Below are positions 58,621-64,000 of a stretch of DNA of 64,000 nucleotides, in pieces. Where the stretch lies: the NCBI GenBank assembly GCA_963931865.1, contig OZ007516.1, forward strand, positions 309,358-373,357, written 5' to 3'. The notes below the pieces were generated by a model, which made no database searches, was not told where the DNA came from, and saw only the letters and a list, made by a program, of their open reading frames with translations. Both the position numbers and the translations under genes were made by a program. Numbering within the stretch: position 1 is the stretch's first letter; the number at the start of each line of letters is the position of its first letter. This stretch comes from Axinella damicornis. Lineage: Eukaryota > Porifera > Demospongiae > Axinellida > Axinellidae.

Positions 58621-61600
58621 CCTCTCCACTAGTGGAGAATGCTAGCCCAGCTAGCTGCCCTGGCCCTCTCCACTAGTGGAGCATGCTAGCCCAGCTAGCT
58701 GCCCTGGCCCTCTCCACTAGTGGAGCATGCTAGCCCAGCTAGCTGCCCTGGCCCTCTCCACTAGTGGAGAATGCTAGCCCAGCTAGCTGCCCTGGACCTC
58801 TCCACTAGTGGAGCATGCTAGCCCAGCTAGCTGCCCTGGCCCTCTCCACTAGTGGAGCATGCTAGCCCAGCTAGCTGCCCTGGCCCTCTCCACTAGTGGA
58901 GCATGCTAGACCAGCTAGCTGCCCTGGACCTATTGGAGCATGCTAGCCCAGCTAGCTGCCCTGACCCTCTCCACTTGTGGAGCATGCTAGCCCAGCTAGC
59001 TGCCCTCGCCCCTCTCCACTAGTGGAGAATGCTAGCCCAGCTAGCTGCCCTGGCCCTCTCCACTAGTGGAGCATGCTAGCCCAGCTAGCTGCCCTGGCCC
59101 TATCCACTAGTGGAGCATGCTAGCCCAGCAAGCTGCCCTGGCCCTCTCCACTAGTGGAGCATGCTAGCCCAGCTAGCTGCCTTGGCCCTCTCCACTAGTG
59201 GAGCATGCTAGCCCAGCTAGCTGCCCTGACCCTAGTGGAACATGCTAGCCCAGCTAGTTGCCCTGGCCCTAGTGGAGCATGCTAGCCCAGCTAGCTGCTT
59301 TGGCCCTCTCCACTAGTGGAGCATGCTAGCCCAGCTAGCTGCCCTGGCCCTCTCCACTAGTGGAGCCTGCTAGCCCAGCTAACTGCCCTGGCCCTAGTGG
59401 AGCATGCTAGCCCAGCTAGCAGCCCTGGCCTTCTCCACTAGTGGGGCATGCTAGCCCAGCTAACTGCCCTAGCCCCAGTGGAGCATGCTAGCCCAGCTAG
59501 CTGCCCTGGCCCTCTCAACTAGTGGAGCATGCTAGCCAAGCTAGCTGCCCTGGCCCTAGTGGAGCATGCTAGCCCAGCTAGCTGCCCTGGCCCTCGCCAC
59601 TAGTGGGGCTTGCTAGCCCAGCTAACTGCCCTGGCCCTAGTGGAGCATGCTAGCCCAGCTAGCTGCCCTGGCCCTCTCCACTAGTGGAGCATGCTAGCCC
59701 AGCTAGCTGCCCTGGCCCTCTCCACTAGTGGAGCATGCTAGCCAAGCTAGCTGCCCTGGCCCTAGTGGAGCATGCTAGCCCAGCTAGCTGCCCTGGCCCT
59801 CGCCACTAGTGGGGCTTGCTAGCCCAGCTAACTGCCCTGGCCCTAGTGGAGCATGCTAGCCCAGCTAGCTGCCCTGGCCCTCTCCACTAGTGGAGCATGC
59901 TAGCCCAGCTAGCTGCCCTGGCCCTCTCCACTAGTGGAGCATGCTAGCCAAGCTAGCTGCCCTGGCCCTAGTGGAGCATGCTAGCCCAGCTAGCTGCCCT
60001 GGCCCTCGCCACTAGTGGGGCTTGCTAGCCCAGCTAACTGCCCTGGCCCTAGTGGAGCATGCTAGCCCAGCTAGCTGCCCTGGCCCTCTCCACTAGTGGA
60101 GCATGCTAGCCCAGCTAGCTGCCCTGGCCCTCTCCACTAGTGGAGCATGCTAGCCCAGCTAGCTGCCCTGGCCCTCTCCACTAGTGGAGCATGCTAGCCC
60201 AGCTAGCTGCCCTGGACCTGTCCACTAGTGGAGCATGCTAGCCCAGCTAGCTGCCCTGGCCCTCTCCACTAGTGGAGCATGCTAGCCCAGCTAGCTGCCC
60301 TGGCCCTCTCCACTAGTGGAGCATGCTAGCCCAGCTAGCTGCCCTGGCCCTCTCCACTAGTGGGGCATGCTAGCCCAGCTAACTGCCCTGGCCCTCTCCA
60401 CTAGTGGAGCATGCTAGCCCAGATAGCTGCCCTTGCCCTCTCCACTAGTAGAGCATGCTAGCCCAGCTAGCTGCCCTGGCCCTCTCCACTAGTGGAGCAT
60501 GCTAGCCCAGCTATCTGCCCTGGCCCTCTCCACTAGTGGAGCATGCTAGCCCAGCTAGCTGCCCTGGCCCTCTCCACTAGTGGAGCATGCTTGCCCAGCT
60601 AGCTGCCCTGGCCCTCTCCACTAGTGGAGCATGCTAGCCAAGCTAGCTGCCCTGGCCCTCTCCACTAGTGGAGCATGCTAGCCCAGCTAGCTGCCCTGGC
60701 CCTCTCCACTAGTGGAGCATGCTAGCCCAGCTAGCTGCCCTGGACCTCTCCACTAGTGGAGCATGCTAGCCCAGCTAGCTGCCCTGGCCCTCTCCACTAG
60801 TGGGGCATGCTAGCCCAGCTAACTGCCCTGGCCCTCTCCACTAGTGGAGCATGCTAGACCAGCTAGCTGCCCTTGCCCTCTCCACTAGTAGAGCATGCTA
60901 GCCCAGCTAGCTGCCCTGGCCCTCTCCACTAGTGGAGCATGCTAGCCCAGCTATCTGCCCTGGCCCTCTCCACTAGTGGAGCATGCTAGCCCAGCTAGCT
61001 GCCCTGGCCCTCTCCACTAGTGGAGCATGCTTGCCCAGCTAGCTGCCCTGGCCCTCTCCACTAGTGGAGCATGCTAGCCAAGCTAGCTGCCCTGGCCCTC
61101 TCCACTAGTGGAGCATGCTAGCCCAGCTAGCTGCCCTGGCCCTCTCCACTAGTGGAGCATGCTAGCCCAGCTAGCTGCCCTGGACCTCTCCACTAGTGGA
61201 GCATGCTAGCCCAGCTAGCTGCCCTGGCCCTAGTGGAGCATGCTAGCCCAGCTAGCTGCCCTGGCCCTCTCCACTAGTGGAGCATGCTAGCCCATCTAGC
61301 TGCCCTGACCCTCTCCACTAGTGGAGCATGCTAGCCCAGCTAGCTGACCTGGCCCTCTCCACTAGTGGAGCATGCTAGCCCAGCTAGCTGCCCTGGACCT
61401 GTCCACTAGTGGAGCATGCTAGCCCAGCTAGCTGCCCTGGCCCTCTCCACTAGTGGAGCATGCTAGCCCAGCTAGCTGCCCTGGCCCTCTCCACTAGTGG
61501 AGCATGCTAGCCCAGCTAGCTGTCCTGGCCCTCTCCACTAGTGGAGCATGCTAGCCCAGCTAGCTGCCCTGGACCTCTCCACTAGTGGAGCATGTTAGCC

Positions 61601-64000
61601 CAGCTAGCTGCCCTGGCCCTCTCCACTAGTGGAGCATGCTAGACCAGCTAGCTGCCCTGGACCTATTGGAGCATGCTAGCCCAGCTAGCTGCCCTGACCC
61701 TCTCCACTTGTGGAGCATGCTAGCCCAGCTAGCTGCCCTCGCCCCTCTCCACTAGTGGAGAATGCTAGCCCAGCTAGCTGCCCTGGCCCTCTCCACTAGT
61801 GGAGCATGCTAGCCCAGCTAGCTGCCCTGGCCCTATCCACTAGTGGAGCATGCTAGCCCAGCAAGCTGCCCTGGCCCTCTCCACTAGTGGAGCATGCTAG
61901 CCCAGCTAGCTGCCCTGGCCCTCCGAACTAGTGGAGCATGCTAGCCCAGCTAGCTGCCCTGGCCCTCTCCACTAGTGGAGCATGCTAGCCAAGCTAGCTG
62001 CCCTGGCCCTCTCCACTAGTGGAGCATGCTAGCCAAGCTAGCTGCCCTGGCCCTCTCCACTAGTGGAGCATGCTAGCCCAGCCAGCTGCCCTGGACCTCT
62101 CCACTAGTGGAGCATGCTAGCCCAGCTAGCTGCCCTGGCCCTAGTGGAGCATGCTAGCCCAGCTAGCTGCCCTGGCCCTCTCCACTAGTGGAGCATGCTA
62201 GCCCATCTAGCTGCCCTGGCCCTCTCCACTAGTGGAGCATGCTAGCCCAGCTAGCTGCCCTGGACCTGTCCACTAGTGGAGCATGCTAGCCCAGCTAGCT
62301 GCCCTGGCCCTCTCCACTAGTGGAGCATGCTAGCCCAGCTAGCTGCCCTGGCCCTCTCCACTAGTGGAGCATGCTAGCCCAGCTAGCTGCCCTGGCCCTC
62401 TCCACTAGTGGAGCATGCTAGCCCAGCTATCTGCCCTGGCCCTCTCCACTAGTGGAGCATGCTAGCCCAGCTAGCTGCCCTGGCCCTCTCCACTAGTGGA
62501 GCATGCTTGCCCAGCTAGCTGCCCTGGCCCTCTCCACTAGTGGAGCATGCTAGCCAAGCTAGCTGCCCTGGCCCTCTCCACTAGTGGAGCATGCTAGCCC
62601 AGCTAGCTGCCCTGGCCCTCTCCACTAGTGGAGCATGCTAGCCCAGCTAGCTGCCCTGGACCTCTCCACTAGTGGAGCATGCTAGCCCAGCTAGCTGCCC
62701 TGGCCCTAGTGGAGCATGCTAGCCCAGCTAGCTGCCCTGGCCCTCTCCACTAGTGGAGCATGCTAGCCCATCTAGCTGCCCTGGCCCTCTCCACTAGTGC
62801 AGCATGCTAGCCCAGCTAGCTGACCTGGCCCTCTCCACTAGTGGAGCATGCTAGCCCAGCTAGCTGCCCTGGCCCTCTCCACTAGTGGAGCATGCTAGCC
62901 CAGCTAGCTGCCCTGGACCTCTCCACTAGTGGAGCATGCTAGCCCAGCTAGCTGCCCTGGCCCTCTCCACTAGTGGAGCATGCTAGCCCAGCTAGCTGCC
63001 CTGGCCCTCTCCACTAGTGGAGCATGCTAGACCAGCTAGCTGCCCTGGACCTATTGGAGCATGCTAGCCCAGCTAGCTGCCCTGACCCTCTACACTTGTG
63101 GAGCATGCTAGCCCAGCTAGCTGCCCTCGCCCCTCTCCACTAGTGGAGAATGCTAGCCCAGCTAGCTGCCCTGGCCCTCTCCACTAGTGGAGCATGCTAG
63201 CCCAGCTAGCTGCCCTGGCCCTCTCCACTAGTGGAGCATGCTAGCCCAGCTAGCTGCCCTGGCCCTCTCCACTAGTGGAGCATGCTAGCCCAGCTAGCTG
63301 CCCTGGACCTCTCCACTAGTGGAGCTTGCTAGCCCAGCTAGCTGCCCTGGCCCTCTCCACTAGTGGAGCATGCTAGCCCAGCTAGCTGCCCTGGCCCTCT
63401 CCACTAGTGGAGCATGCTAGACCAGCTAGCTGCCCTGGACCTATTGGAGCATGCTAGCCCAGCTAGCTGCCCTGACCCTCTCCACTTGTGGAGCATGCTA
63501 GCCCAGCTAGCTGCCCTCGCCCCTCTCCACTAGTGGAGAATGCTAGCCCAGCTAGCTGCCCTGGCCCTCTCCACTAGTGGAGCATGCTAGCCCAGCTAGC
63601 TGCCCTGGCCCTATCCACTAGTGGAGCATGCTAGCCCAGCAAGCTGCCCTGGCCCTCTCCACTAGTGGAGCATGCTAGCCCAGCTAGCTGCCCTGGCCCT
63701 CTCCACTAGTGGAGCATGCTAGCCCAGCTAGCTGCCCTGACCCTAGTGGAACATGCTAGCCCAGCTAGTTGCCCTGGCCCTAGTGGAGCATGCTAGCCCA
63801 GCTAGCTGCTTTGGCCCTCTCCACTAGTGGAGCATGCTAGCCCAGCTAGCTGCCCTGGCCCTCTCCACTAGTGGAGCCTGCTAGCCCAGCTAACTGCCCT
63901 GGCCCTAGTGGAGCATGCTAGCCCAGCTAGCAGCCCTGGCCTTCTCCACTAGTGGGGCATGCTAGCCCAGCTAACTGCCCTAGCCCCAGTGGAGCATGCT
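58578..64000 (+). repeat. Satellite block repeated at 4511-bp offset, running off the window
   Basis: TCTACACTTGTGG lies at 58578 and 63089. AGCCCTGGCCTTCTCC lies at 59421 and 63932. Both give 4511 bp. The segment 58.58-59.49 kb is thus repeated at 63.09-64.0 kb with the same variant order, and the second copy is cut by the window edge. Confidence 0.82.
59591..60208 (+). repeat. Three tandem copies of a 206-bp five-monomer unit
   Basis: CCCTCGCCACTAG lies at 59591, 59797 and 60003, giving 206 bp twice. This equals three 44-bp plus two 37-bp monomers. Each unit has the same order of variants (GGGGCTTGC, GCTAACTG, two full monomers, GCCAAGCTAG). Confidence 0.88.

Larger units (their letters stand above)
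12541..64000 (+). repeat. Giant tandem satellite array, 44-bp monomer with 37-bp variant
   Basis: Uninterrupted tandem repeats run to the window end. The consensus monomer consists of four consecutive pieces: CTCCACTAGTGGAG, CATGCTAGCC, CAGCTAGCTG, CCCTGGCCCT (44 bp). The first and third pieces are perfect palindromes. GCATGC and two GCTAGC are also palindromic. GC is about 64% and the consensus has no CpG; CpG appears only in rare variants. A frequent 37-bp form lacks 7 bp between GGCCCT and AGTGG. Recurrent variants include GCTAACTG, GCCTGC, GACCTATTGG, CCCAAGTGG, a 35-bp form lacking 9 bp between the two GCTAGC, and a rare 45-bp form with GGCCCATCTCC. No foreign insertion, no gene and no further inversion were seen. 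Roughly 1,200 monomers are present. No long reading frame is possible because CTAG gives TAG on both strands about three times per monomer. Function is unknown; such arrays are commonly pericentromeric, centromeric or subtelomeric heterochromatin. Confidence 0.98.

Noticed and set aside
11863..64000. CRISPR-like array of short direct repeats
   Set aside because: Monomers abut with no unique spacers, variation is point-like, no cas genes are present, and the context is eukaryotic.
11863..64000. Telomeric repeat or hammerhead-ribozyme tandem array
   Set aside because: The monomer has no TTAGGG-like unit. It also lacks the CTGATGA and GAAA core of a hammerhead. The one CTGATGA seen (near 11626) is part of the reverse transcriptase remnant.

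Overview
The window is eukaryotic and looks like an invertebrate animal. The evidence is a RETSAT-type gene broken by an intron, a second gene with a spliced 5' leader, a tRNA-derived SINE, a TTAA-flanked foldback element, and Penelope-like reverse transcriptase relics. Many short CATGCATG and TAGCTAGC palindromes in the flank would fit a sponge or another early-branching marine animal. That placement is a guess from impression, not a sequence-based assignment.

Layout. (1) Positions 1-1373 hold the last exon, plus the end of the preceding intron, of a plus-strand retinol saturase homologue (RETSAT). (2) Positions 2375-5401, minus strand, hold one long reading frame of 1008 codons. It has a hAT-like transposase-type core, coiled coils and a small Tudor/spindlin-like C-terminal module, and is interrupted by a single in-frame TAG. 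The two genes converge. (3) Positions 5402-10700 are gene-poor. They hold a TTAA-flanked foldback element (7048-7467), short repeats and a degenerate tRNA-derived SINE (about 9815-9992). (4) Positions 10707-11862 hold two decayed Penelope-like reverse transcriptase fragments in head-to-head inverted orientation, centred near 11329. One contains a 41-base homopolymer. (5) From 11863 to the end of the window (about 52 kb, 81% of the sequence) there is only one tandem satellite.

The satellite is the dominant and most unusual feature. Its consensus monomer is 44 bp, rich in perfect palindromes and free of CpG. A common 37-bp form lacks 7 bp. The first ~680 bp of the array (11863-12540) run in the opposite orientation. 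The array flips once, at a palindrome tip at 12541-12548, and then stays in one orientation for more than 51 kb with no foreign insertion seen. Superimposed on the monomers are large duplicated blocks (for example two tandem copies of 3118 bp, two of 2074 bp, and offsets of 3975, 4857, 4511, 1337 and 206 bp), which points to repeated unequal exchange or amplification.

No operon-like or pathway relationship links the genes. The picture is the edge of a gene-bearing segment grading through transposon relics into a large satellite block, possibly pericentromeric, centromeric or subtelomeric. All offsets were read by eye from rare variant monomers used as landmarks, so they are exact between the landmarks named but not exhaustive.
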